From an uncultured Collinsella sp. (GTDB taxonomy: Bacteria > Actinomycetota > Coriobacteriia > Coriobacteriales > Coriobacteriaceae), in assembly GCA_900550205.1 (NCBI GenBank), contig URRJ01000058.1, positions 1 to 10,987 of the forward strand: a stretch of 10,987 nt of DNA. The letters are read 5' to 3'. Both the position numbers and the translations under genes were made by a program. Below, piece by piece: positions 5,388-10,987 of the stretch (within the stretch, counting starts at the first letter, position 1; each line of letters starts with the position of its first letter). The notes under the pieces are model-generated. The model saw only the letters and a program-made list of their open reading frames with translations, was not told where the DNA came from and made no database searches.

Positions 5388-6767
5388 ATGAACACCGAGG
5401 AAATCGCGCGCATCGTCGGCGATCAGCGCACCTACTTTAAGACGCACGCTACGTTTGATGTCGATGCTCGACGTCGCACGCTCGTGAGTTTACGCGAGGC
5501 GGTACGGGCGCACGAGGCCGATATTGCCCATGCGCTCAAGACTGATTTGGGAAAGTCGCATGACGAGGCATATATGTGCGAGATCGGCACATCGCTTTCC
5601 GAGATTCGTCATCAGATTGCGCATGTGGCTCGATGGAGTCGTCCGCGCCTGCGTCCGTGTGACCTTGCCAACGCCGTGAGTGTGTGCAAAACGCAAGCCG
5701 TGCCCTATGGCGTCACGCTCATTATGGCTCCGTGGAACTACCCGTTTTTGCTAACACTCGAGCCGCTCGCCGGGGCCCTTGCCGCGGGCAATACCGTGGT
5801 CATCAAGCCGAGCGCCTATGCTCCGGCATCGAGCGTGGTGCTCAAGCAAATCTGTGAAGAGGCATTTGATCCGCGCCTGGTGACGGTTGTCGAGGGTGGG
5901 CGCGCCGAGAACGAGGCGCTGCTCGATGAGTGCTGGGACAAGATCTTCTTTACCGGTAGCGTTCCGGTCGGCAAGCTCGTCATGGAGCACGCAAGTAAAA
6001 ACCTTACGCCCGTGACGCTTGAGCTGGGCGGAAAGAGTCCCTGCATCGTGGATGCGACGGCAAACTTGAAGGTTGCGGCACGGCGTATCGCCTTTGGTAA
6101 ATGGCTCAACGTGGGGCAGACCTGCGTGGCGCCCGACTACCTGCTGGTCGATACGAGCGTGCACGACGAGCTGCTGGGCCTCATCAAGGGGGAGGTCCGC
6201 CGTATGTTTGGCGAGCATCCGCTCGATAACGAGGACTACGGACATATCGTCAACGCCAAGCATTTTGCGCGCGTGCGTGGGCTGATCGACCCCGATAAGG
6301 TTGTGCTGGGAGGCACGGCGCGCGAGTCGTCGCTCAAGATTGAGCCGACGATCCTAGACGGCGTGACCCCCGATGACGCCGTGATGCAGGAGGAGATTTT
6401 CGGTCCCATTTTGCCGGTGCTGACGTTTGAGAGCCTAGACGAGGCCGAAGCGTTTATTACGGATCGTCCGACGCCGCTGGCCCTGTATATCTTTAGCCAG
6501 GATCGCGCGGCTCAGCAGCGCTTTGTGCGCTACGTGCCCTTTGGCGGCGGCTGTGTTAATGACACCATTATGCATTTGGCTACGAGTCATATGGGCTTTG
6601 GCGGCATGGGAGCGAGCGGTATGGGGCAGTACCATGGCCGCGAGAGCTTCGATACGTTTAGCCACAAGAAGAGCATCGTGAACAAGGCGACGTGGCTGGA
6701 CGTGCCATTTCGCTATGCTCCTTACGCAAGCTGGAAGCACAAGTTCGTGCGCATGTTTGTGCATTAG
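5388..6767 (+). CDS. Aldehyde dehydrogenase, class 3-like
   Basis: The 459-aa NAD(P)-dependent enzyme oxidises aldehydes to acids. Visible motifs are APWNYPFLLTLEPL, NTVVIKPSAYAPAS (cofactor binding), FFTGSVPVGKLV, LELGGKSPCIV with general-base Glu212, and NVGQTCVAPDYLL with nucleophile Cys246. QEEIFGPILPVL is also present. The length and the FPFGGxNxS-like C-terminal region (YVPFGGGCVNDTIMH) fit the class 3 / coniferyl-aldehyde-type subgroup, shorter than the approximately 490-aa classical enzymes. AGGAGG (5378-5383) overlaps the stop codon of the alcohol dehydrogenase and is only 4 nt from ATG 5388, suggesting translational coupling. The pair could take an alcohol to its acid or detoxify aldehydes. 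Substrate is not readable. Confidence 0.9.
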   Translation: MNTEEIARIVGDQRTYFKTHATFDVDARRRTLVSLREAVRAHEADIAHALKTDLGKSHDEAYMCEIGTSLSEIRHQIAHVARWSRPRLRPCDLANAVSVCKTQAVPYGVTLIMAPWNYPFLLTLEPLAGALAAGNTVVIKPSAYAPASSVVLKQICEEAFDPRLVTVVEGGRAENEALLDECWDKIFFTGSVPVGKLVMEHASKNLTPVTLELGGKSPCIVDATANLKVAARRIAFGKWLNVGQTCVAPDYLLVDTSVHDELLGLIKGEVRRMFGEHPLDNEDYGHIVNAKHFARVRGLIDPDKVVLGGTARESSLKIEPTILDGVTPDDAVMQEEIFGPILPVLTFESLDEAEAFITDRPTPLALYIFSQDRAAQQRFVRYVPFGGGCVNDTIMHLATSHMGFGGMGASGMGQYHGRESFDTFSHKKSIVNKATWLDVPFRYAPYASWKHKFVRMFVH

Positions 6768-6790
6768 AATCAGATGACATAGGGCAAACA

Positions 6791-6830
6791 AAATGGCCGT
6801 CTCCGCGCAAGCGAAGGCGGCCATTTCTTA
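6791..6830 (+). terminator. Strong hairpin terminator after the dehydrogenase operon
   Basis: A 16-bp stem starting AAATGGCCG (6791-6806) pairs with 6811-6826 with two mismatches around a GCAA tetraloop. It ends in TTTCTT, 24 nt after the aldehyde dehydrogenase stop. The A-rich left flank means it may also work in the opposite direction. Confidence 0.85.
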
Positions 6831-6852
6831 CGATGAAAACGTGTATCGGAGC

Positions 6853-6879
6853 TGGCGAGACCCGCTGCCACGGGTGCCA
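6853..6879. other. Small bulged hairpin in the intergenic leader before the HIRAN gene
   Basis: TGGC (6853-6856) and ACCCG (6860-6864) pair with CGGGT (6871-6875) and GCCA (6876-6879), leaving a 3-nt bulge and a 6-nt loop. The gap 6831-7031 otherwise holds a 10-bp palindrome (ACGGGCCCGT, 6969-6978) and a GCCGG/CCGGC hairpin (7001-7015) just before the ribosome site. No gene, tRNA or known riboswitch was recognised in it. Confidence 0.25.
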
Positions 6880-7031
6880 TCCATGCCGCTATCTTATCTG
6901 CAAGCGCTCTGTCTCGCAGACGTAGCGACGAGCGATTGAAAGGCGCGAGCGGGTGAATTTGTGTCCGCACGGGCCCGTAAGCTTCTCAGTAAGGTTAAGC
7001 GCCGGTTTATCCGGCTGTTAAAGGAGCTGCC

Positions 7032-7358
7032 ATGTACGAGCCTTCGCGTGTTCTTTTGTCGTTCCATATCGCGGGATTTCAGTATGCCGACGGCGCTTTG
7101 GTCCTGGGCGATCTTAAGGTTGGCGATAAGCTGACGCTGTGTGCCGAGCGCGATAACCCCCATGACCCCGAGGCGGTTGCAATCTACTATGGCAAGACCA
7201 AACTCGGCTATGTTCCGGGAAACGAGGTCGGCCCGCTGTCCTTGATGATGTATTACGGCCATGAGGACGTATTTGAGGCTCGCGTGCAACAGGTTGCTCC
7301 CGAGCGCAGCCCGTGGCATCAGGTGCGCATTGGACTCTATGTGGTGGATGCTCGCTAA
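7032..7358 (+). CDS. HIRAN-domain protein, stand-alone
   Basis: The 108-aa protein is essentially one HIRAN domain: FHIAGFQYADGALVLGDLKVGDKLTL, then RDNPHDPEAVAIYYGKTKLGYVPGNE and a C-terminal strand set (VRIGLYVV). The central NPHDPxAV and LGYVP motifs are diagnostic. In eukaryotic HLTF and Rad5 this domain binds DNA ends. Bacterial stand-alone copies have no firmly established function, though they often sit near DNA-processing or defence genes. AAGGAG (7021-7026) lies 5 nt before ATG. A 59-codon gene follows 18 nt after the stop and is probably cotranscribed. Confidence 0.85.
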   Translation: MYEPSRVLLSFHIAGFQYADGALVLGDLKVGDKLTLCAERDNPHDPEAVAIYYGKTKLGYVPGNEVGPLSLMMYYGHEDVFEARVQQVAPERSPWHQVRIGLYVVDAR

Positions 7359-7376
7359 TCGGTAAGGGAGGCGGTC

Positions 7377-7556
7377 ATGTTTGATGACGACGACCTGCTC
7401 GATCTGACAGACGATCCGTTTGAGTGGGATATGCTACTCGATGACGATGAGTTGGAGCAGGACCGTAGGAAACGGCAGGGTAAGAAAACTCAGGGTGACG
7501 CTTCGAAAAAGCAAGACAAGCGCCGCCGCGGCCTGTTCGGCAGGCTCTTTGGATAA
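7377..7556 (+). CDS. Small bipolar charged protein, 59 aa, function unknown
   Basis: A short open frame begins at ATG 7377 after AGGGAGG (7365-7371, 5 nt spacing) and ends TAA 7556. The product opens MFDDDDLLDLTDDPFEWD, strongly acidic through residue 29. It then turns strongly basic (QDRRKRQGKK, KQDKRRR) and ends in the hydrophobic/basic tail GLFGRLFG. The strong ribosome site, an 18-nt gap after the HIRAN gene and the ordered charge pattern argue it is real. The GLFGRLF tail resembles membrane- or partner-docking tails of small bacterial proteins, which is only an impression. It could be an adaptor of the HIRAN protein. Confidence 0.7.
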   Translation: MFDDDDLLDLTDDPFEWDMLLDDDELEQDRRKRQGKKTQGDASKKQDKRRRGLFGRLFG

Positions 7557-7622
7557 CTTCCGCATCGCTGTGTCTGTATACTTAGCACGAGTTGAACACG
7601 TTGCGAAACGAGGGCATAGACG

Positions 7623-8168
7623 ATGATGTGGTTTACCGCCGACCTGCACCTGGGCGATACGAATATCTTGCACGATATGGATCGGCCGTTTGATTCGGTC
7701 GAGGAGATGAACCGCAAGGTTATCGATGCCATCAATGAGTGCGTGGCTGTGGACGACCGCCTCTATATCTTGGGAGACTTTACCTATCGCTTGCCCCTGG
7801 CGGGTGCCGTGCGCCTGCGCGAGCGTATCGAATGCAAGAACGTGACGCTCATCCGTGGTAACCATGACGGCGATTGGGAAGATCCGGACGCGCCGCACAT
7901 TTGGGATGAGGTGCGCGATTACCTGGAGGTTGCCCCCGGCTATGCCAAGGGCCATCGTCTGGTGATGAGCCATTACCCCATGCTCAGCTGGAACGGTAAG
8001 GCGCGTGGCGCCATCATGCTGCACGGGCATATCCACAGCAGGGGAGACCGCACCAACGCGCGCAACCGCGATCGCGAGCGCCCTATCTTTCGCTACGATG
8101 TCGGCCTCGATGCCAACGAGTACAAGCCCGTAAGCCGTGATCAAATCCTCGGCTTCTTTGGACTGTAA
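7623..8168 (+). CDS. Calcineurin-like metallophosphoesterase
   Basis: The 181-aa protein contains the complete two-metal signature: TADLHLGD (Asp7, His9), YILGDF (Asp52), IRGNHDGD (Asn80-His81), SHYP (His117) and HGHIH (134-138, His136 and His138). It is a compact single-domain member (COG4186-like) of the family that hydrolyses phosphomono- or phosphodiesters. The substrate is unknown; phosphodiesterase or nucleotide hydrolase activity is possible. The start is ATG 7623 with GAGGG 8 nt upstream; ATG 7626 would be 11 nt away. The 66-nt gap after the small charged gene contains TATACT (7577-7582), a possible -10 box, so it may be transcribed separately or read through from the HIRAN gene. Confidence 0.88.
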   Translation: MMWFTADLHLGDTNILHDMDRPFDSVEEMNRKVIDAINECVAVDDRLYILGDFTYRLPLAGAVRLRERIECKNVTLIRGNHDGDWEDPDAPHIWDEVRDYLEVAPGYAKGHRLVMSHYPMLSWNGKARGAIMLHGHIHSRGDRTNARNRDRERPIFRYDVGLDANEYKPVSRDQILGFFGL

Positions 8169-8186
8169 TTCTCGAACCGTCACACA

Positions 8187-8223
8187 AACCGCCACAAAGG
8201 GGACAGGCACCTTTGTGGTGGTT
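8187..8223. repeat. REP-like palindrome with GGGGACAGGCACC core
   Basis: Arms AACCGCCACAAAG (8187-8199) and CTTTGTGGTGGTT (8211-8223) pair at 12 of 13 positions around a GGGACAGGCAC loop. The core AAAGGGGACAGGCACCTTT is a motif I know as a dispersed palindromic repeat in many bacteria, often linked to RAYT (REP-associated tyrosine transposase) enzymes. It is placed 18 nt after a stop codon in an intergenic gap, as REPs usually are. No RAYT gene is in the window. Confidence 0.7.
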
Positions 8224-8225
8224 CT

Positions 8226-8256
8226 GGCGCCGTTGCTATTATGGCGGCGCCTTTTT
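8226..8256 (+). terminator. Terminator after the metallophosphoesterase gene
   Basis: GGCGCCG (8226-8232) and CGGCGCC (8245-8251) form a 7-bp GC stem with a 12-nt loop, followed by TTTTT (8252-8256). The loop contains TATTAT (8237-8242), spaced 18 bp from a TTGTGG in the REP arm. The same stretch might therefore carry promoter activity for the next gene instead. Confidence 0.7.
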
Positions 8257-8314
8257 GTCCGTGCGGCGCGGTAGAGTGTAGGCGGTTGAAATTTGCGTCC
8301 ATCGAGGAGCTGCT

Positions 8315-10072
8315 ATGAATGAGATCAAGTGCCCGCATTGTGGCGAAGTTTTTAAGGTCGACGCGTCCGGCTATGCGGATATCGTCAAGCAAGTGCGCGA
8401 TGCCGAGTTTTCGCGCGACCTGGATGAGCGTGTGAAGGCAGTCCAGCGCGAGGGCGAGCAGGCGCTGGAGCTTGAACGCTCGCGCTCGACGGCTGCTTTG
8501 CAGGAGGCAGAGTCCCAGCGCAGCGCTCAGCTTGTCGAACAGAAGAACACTGCGGATCAGAAACTGGCGCAAGAAGTCGCCAAGCGCGATGCTGAGCTCG
8601 CCGAGCTGCGCGCCAAGCTCGAGGGCGCTGCCGCAGAGCGCGAGAGCGCAAGCCAGCGCGCGGCGGTTGAAGCCCGTGCCGACGCTCAAAAGGAGAACGC
8701 CGAGCTTCAGCGCGAGATCGACAATTTGCGTGCGCAGTTGGGGCGCAAAGATGACGAAGCAAAGCTTGCCGAAGCCGCGGTACGCAATGCGACTCAAAAT
8801 GACCTCGCCGTGCGCGATGCTCAGATTGCGGAGTTACAGGCAAAGCTTGCCGCCGCAGATAAGGCTCAAGAAATGGCGCTCGCAACTGCTGCGGCCGAGG
8901 CGCAGCGTAAGCTCGAGGCTGCGCAAAACGAAGCGAATCGTAAGCTTTCCGATTACCAGACAGAAGTGCGTGAGAAGTTCTCGAATGCTAAGACTCAGTC
9001 CGAGCGCGAGGCCGAGGGCCTTCGTGCACAGCTTCGTGAGCAAGAACTTTCTGCAAAAATGGAGCTGTCGAAGGCAGTCGCCGCGGCGGAGCGAGAGCGC
9101 GATGAAGCGCGTGCCAAACTGACGAGCGAGCTGGCGGTGCGCGATTCTCGCGAGGAACAGGCCAAGGCGGCACGCGAGCTCGAGCTTGCGCAGGCCAAGC
9201 GCGTGAGCGACGAGTTGATTCGCTATAAGGATGAAGAGATCGAGCGCCTGAAGGACATGAAGGTCCGCCTGTCCACCAAGATGGTGGGCGAGTCGCTCGA
9301 ACAGCACTGCGAGACCGAGTTTAACCGTCTGCGCATGACGGCATTTCCTAACGCGTACTTCGAGAAGGATAACGATGCGTCCGAGGGCACCAAGGGCGAC
9401 TTTATCTTCCGCGAGTGCGACGCGAGCGGCAACGAGGTCATTTCGATTATGTTTGAGATGAAAAACGAGAACGACGAGACCGCGACCAAGCATAAAAACG
9501 AGGACTTCTTTAAGAAACTCGATCACGATCGTCGCCAGAAAGGTTGTGAGTACGCGGTGCTCTGCACGCTGCTCGAGCCCGAGAGCGAGCTCTATAACGC
9601 GGGTATCGTCGACGTGAGTTACCGCTACGAGAAGATGTACGTGATCCGTCCGCAGTTCTTCATTCCCATGATCACGCTGCTGCGCAACGCTGCCATGGGC
9701 TCGCTGCGCTATAAGCAGGAGCTGGCGGAGTACAAACAGCAGAATATCGACGTCACGAACTTCGAAGCCAAGATGGAAAAGTTCAAGAATGATTTCGGTC
9801 GCAACTACGAGATCGCGAGCCGCAAATTCCAAACGGCGATCGATGAAATCGACAAGACGATTAGCCATCTGCAAAAAACCAAGGAAGCGTTGCTGTCCTC
9901 CGAGAACAATCTGCGCCTAGCCAACAAGAAAGCCGACGATCTTACCATTCGCAAGCTCACGTGGGGTAACAAGACCATGAAGGCAGCGTTTGACGAGGCA
10001 CGCGGGGCTGCGCCAGAGACAAGCGATGGGCCCGCCGAGGCGGATTCGTATGAGGTCGAGGATGCCGAGTAA
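8315..10072 (+). CDS. DUF2130 protein: long coiled coil plus PD-(D/E)XK-like domain
   Basis: The 585-aa protein starts with a half zinc ribbon (CPHC, 6-9). About 290 residues of Ala/Glu/Arg/Lys/Gln-rich coiled coil follow (about 35-325), then a globular region about 330-470 recognisable as DUF2130 (COG4487): MVGESLEQHCETEFNRL, then GTKGDFIFRE, SIMFEMKNEND and KLDHDRRQKGCEYAVLCTLLE. Asp362 in KGDF and Glu381-x-Lys383 in FEMKNE match a PD-(D/E)XK nuclease core; the link to nucleases is inference from this motif. A second helical stretch follows (470-560), then an acidic tail. Overall it is built like an SMC/RmuC-like coiled-coil DNA enzyme. GAGGAG (8304-8309) is 5 nt before ATG. The gene appears monocistronic. 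Confidence 0.88.
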   Translation: MNEIKCPHCGEVFKVDASGYADIVKQVRDAEFSRDLDERVKAVQREGEQALELERSRSTAALQEAESQRSAQLVEQKNTADQKLAQEVAKRDAELAELRAKLEGAAAERESASQRAAVEARADAQKENAELQREIDNLRAQLGRKDDEAKLAEAAVRNATQNDLAVRDAQIAELQAKLAAADKAQEMALATAAAEAQRKLEAAQNEANRKLSDYQTEVREKFSNAKTQSEREAEGLRAQLREQELSAKMELSKAVAAAERERDEARAKLTSELAVRDSREEQAKAARELELAQAKRVSDELIRYKDEEIERLKDMKVRLSTKMVGESLEQHCETEFNRLRMTAFPNAYFEKDNDASEGTKGDFIFRECDASGNEVISIMFEMKNENDETATKHKNEDFFKKLDHDRRQKGCEYAVLCTLLEPESELYNAGIVDVSYRYEKMYVIRPQFFIPMITLLRNAAMGSLRYKQELAEYKQQNIDVTNFEAKMEKFKNDFGRNYEIASRKFQTAIDEIDKTISHLQKTKEALLSSENNLRLANKKADDLTIRKLTWGNKTMKAAFDEARGAAPETSDGPAEADSYEVEDAE

Positions 10073-10091
10073 GGCATAGCATATAGTGCAA

Positions 10092-10133
10092 AAGCGGGGC
10101 CGTTGGCGATATTGCCAATGGCCCCGCTTGTTT
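10092..10133. terminator. Bidirectional terminator between convergent genes
   Basis: A 16-bp stem (10092-10107 with 10114-10129, one mismatch, 6-nt loop GATATT) is flanked by AAAA on the left and TTGTTT on the right. It can end both the DUF2130 transcript and the convergent DUF3516-fragment transcript. Confidence 0.85.
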
Positions 10134-10151
10134 CGTTCCGAGTATGTTCGG

Positions 10152-10580
10152 CTAGTCCTCGAGCAGGTCCTCGATAAAGCCGACGCGGTAGTTTTTGAAG
10201 ATGACCTCGCCGCCGTCTTGCGTGGCGTCCAGATCGACATCGCCCATGATGCCAAAGTCGTGGTCGCCATCCTCGTCGGCAAAGATCTGGTGCACGTGCC
10301 ATACGTGCGCGGTCTTCTCGTCGGACTCGTCGATGGAAAACATCGCGGCACTGCGGGCATCTCCGTCGGTGAGGATCTCCTCGTGCTGCTCATGGTAGGC
10401 ATCGAGCGCTTTTTGCCAGCGAATCTCGCTCATGCCCCAGTCGTCATCGAGCTCGCCCAGGTCGCGAACGTGCTCGCGGGCGGCAAGGGTCACGCGGCGG
10501 AAGAGCGCATTGCGCACCAGCAGTGTACAGCCACGGCGGTCCGCCACGACCTCCCGCGAAGTCGAGGGGTCTGACCCCAT
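10152..10580 (-). CDS. DUF3516 domain fragment: C-terminal tail of a DEAD/DEAH-box helicase lacking its helicase body
   Basis: From about residue 20, this 142-residue frame matches the C-terminus of actinobacterial DEAD/DEAH helicases with a DUF3516 domain: LLVRNALFRRVTLAAREHV, WQKALDAYHEQHEEI, VWHVHQIFADEDGDHDFGI, DVDLDATQDGGEV, then an acidic end. No helicase motif (Walker A, DEAD box, motif VI) is present, and full-length relatives are several hundred residues longer. The N-terminus, MGSDPSTSREVV, is encoded by a REP-like repeat, and the region beyond carries two such repeats and an unrelated plus-strand gene. ATG 10580 has no Shine-Dalgarno. A truncated remnant is most likely; a functional stand-alone DUF3516 starting at an internal GTG is possible. 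The conserved frame with no internal stop suggests recent loss. Confidence 0.7.
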   Translation of the reverse strand: MGSDPSTSREVVADRRGCTLLVRNALFRRVTLAAREHVRDLGELDDDWGMSEIRWQKALDAYHEQHEEILTDGDARSAAMFSIDESDEKTAHVWHVHQIFADEDGDHDFGIMGDVDLDATQDGGEVIFKNYRVGFIEDLLED

Positions 10581-10759
10581 CGAGGATAGGGCATCCAGCT
10601 TAAGAAAAACGTAATGGGGTCAGACCCCATAAACTACCGAGAAGCGACGGCGGCCCGTCACGATCTCCCGCGAAGCCAGGGGGTCTGACCCCATGGGGGA
10701 TAGGGCGACCACCTTAAAAAAATCGTAATGGGGTCAGACCCCCACAAACTTCCGAGAAG
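10530..10759. repeat. Tandem pair of about 114-bp units, each with two GGGGTCTGACCCC-type palindromes
   Basis: Two similar units (about 10530-10643 and 10644-10759) share CGGCGG, CACGA, CTCCCGCGAAG, GATAGGGC, TTAA and CGTAATGGGGTCAGACCCC, and end in CCGAGAAG. Each holds GGGGTCTGACCCC (10566-10578; 10680-10692) and its reverse complement GGGGTCAGACCCC (10616-10628; 10730-10742). Each 13-mer is itself almost a palindrome, so each unit can fold as two small hairpins or as one large one. This is the design of REP/BIME-like elements mobilised by RAYT transposases; no such gene is here. The left unit supplies the start of the DUF3516 fragment. Confidence 0.8.
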
Positions 10760-10774
10760 GAACGAAACCTGACT

Positions 10775-10987
10775 ATGGCCAAAAAGAAAAGATACAACTA
10801 CATAAAGAAGAAGATCGCGCGTGGTACCTGGCCGTGCATCCTGACGATGCTGCTGGCGCTCGGGCTCCTGCTCGCGACCCTCGCCCTGTCGGTGCACTTC
10901 CAGGGTCAGGGACCGATGCTCCTGGGCGCGCTGGGCTTCAGCTCCATCGTGATGATCCGGCTGCGGATCGTCTGGTATGCCGTTTCG
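10775..10987 (+). CDS. Small membrane protein, N-terminal 71 residues (runs off the window)
   Basis: The frame opens with a lysine-rich cytoplasmic start (MAKKKRYNYIKKKIARG). Two hydrophobic segments follow: WPCILTMLLALGLLLATLAL at about 19-38 and a Gly/Leu-rich stretch at about 48-62. The pattern resembles two-to-four-helix small membrane proteins of the DUF6142 kind common in anaerobic Gram-positives, but that match is from memory and weak. AAGGA (10757-10761) lies 13 nt before ATG 10775, rather far. It overlaps the end of the REP-like pair's flank. A minus-strand frame over the same region is a shadow. Confidence 0.6.
   Translation, partial: MAKKKRYNYIKKKIARGTWPCILTMLLALGLLLATLALSVHFQGQGPMLLGALGFSSIVMIRLRIVWYAVS

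Noticed and set aside
6831..7031. Possible tRNA or riboswitch in the gap before the HIRAN gene
   Set aside because: Only small hairpins are visible; no cloverleaf, TTCGANNC arm or known riboswitch core could be recognised.
8834..9874. Minus-strand frame of 346 codons, leucine-rich, opposite the DUF2130 gene
   Set aside because: It is the antisense of a GC-rich coiled-coil coding region, which produces long open shadows; no ribosome site or domain supports it.
10530..10759. CRISPR array
   Set aside because: There are only two units of about 114 bp with diverged interiors; there is no short repeat with unique spacers and no cas gene.

Overview
The window reads as chromosomal DNA of an anaerobic, moderately GC-rich actinobacterium of the Coriobacteriia, most likely Collinsella or a close relative. 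This is inference from gene content: a pdxS/pdxR pair, a rubredoxin-first rubrerythrin, an anaerobe-type iron alcohol dehydrogenase, a coriobacterial DUF559-like protein, a DUF3516 helicase tail, and REP-like repeats built on GGGGTCTGACCCC and GGGGACAGGCACC. No phage, plasmid, rRNA, tRNA or CRISPR sequence was seen.

Layout. (1) 1-1669: the first 28 codons of pdxS (minus) diverge from pdxR (plus), a MocR/GntR-aminotransferase regulator of vitamin B6 synthesis. (2) 1660-3197: an accessory island. A 119-bp element bounded by inverted repeats occurs at 1660-1778 and again at 3079-3197 (about 82% identical by eye). Between the copies lies one gene for a DUF559-like putative nuclease. Each copy overlaps the last codons of the gene to its left, so both genes end in the same Leu-Ser-Glu-stop. 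(3) 3264-4014: a rubrerythrin gene (minus) with its own terminator and a structured leader. (4) 4062-6830: an operon of iron-dependent alcohol dehydrogenase and class-3-like aldehyde dehydrogenase, preceded by two operator-like dyads and closed by a strong hairpin. (5) 7032-8256: a HIRAN-domain protein, a charged 59-residue protein and a metallophosphoesterase, followed by a REP-like hairpin and a terminator. (6) 8315-10132: a long coiled-coil DUF2130 protein with a PD-(D/E)XK-like core and a bidirectional terminator. (7) 10152-10759: the C-terminal piece of a DUF3516 helicase (minus); its helicase body is absent and its open frame begins inside a tandem pair of REP-like repeats. (8) 10775-10987: the start of a small membrane protein.

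Functional links visible here are PdxR with pdxS (PLP supply and sensing), alcohol with aldehyde dehydrogenase (alcohol/aldehyde/acid interconversion), and the HIRAN protein with its small partner. The parts least explained by known biology are the paired 119-bp elements around the DUF559-like gene, and the REP pair that has replaced the front of the DUF3516 gene.
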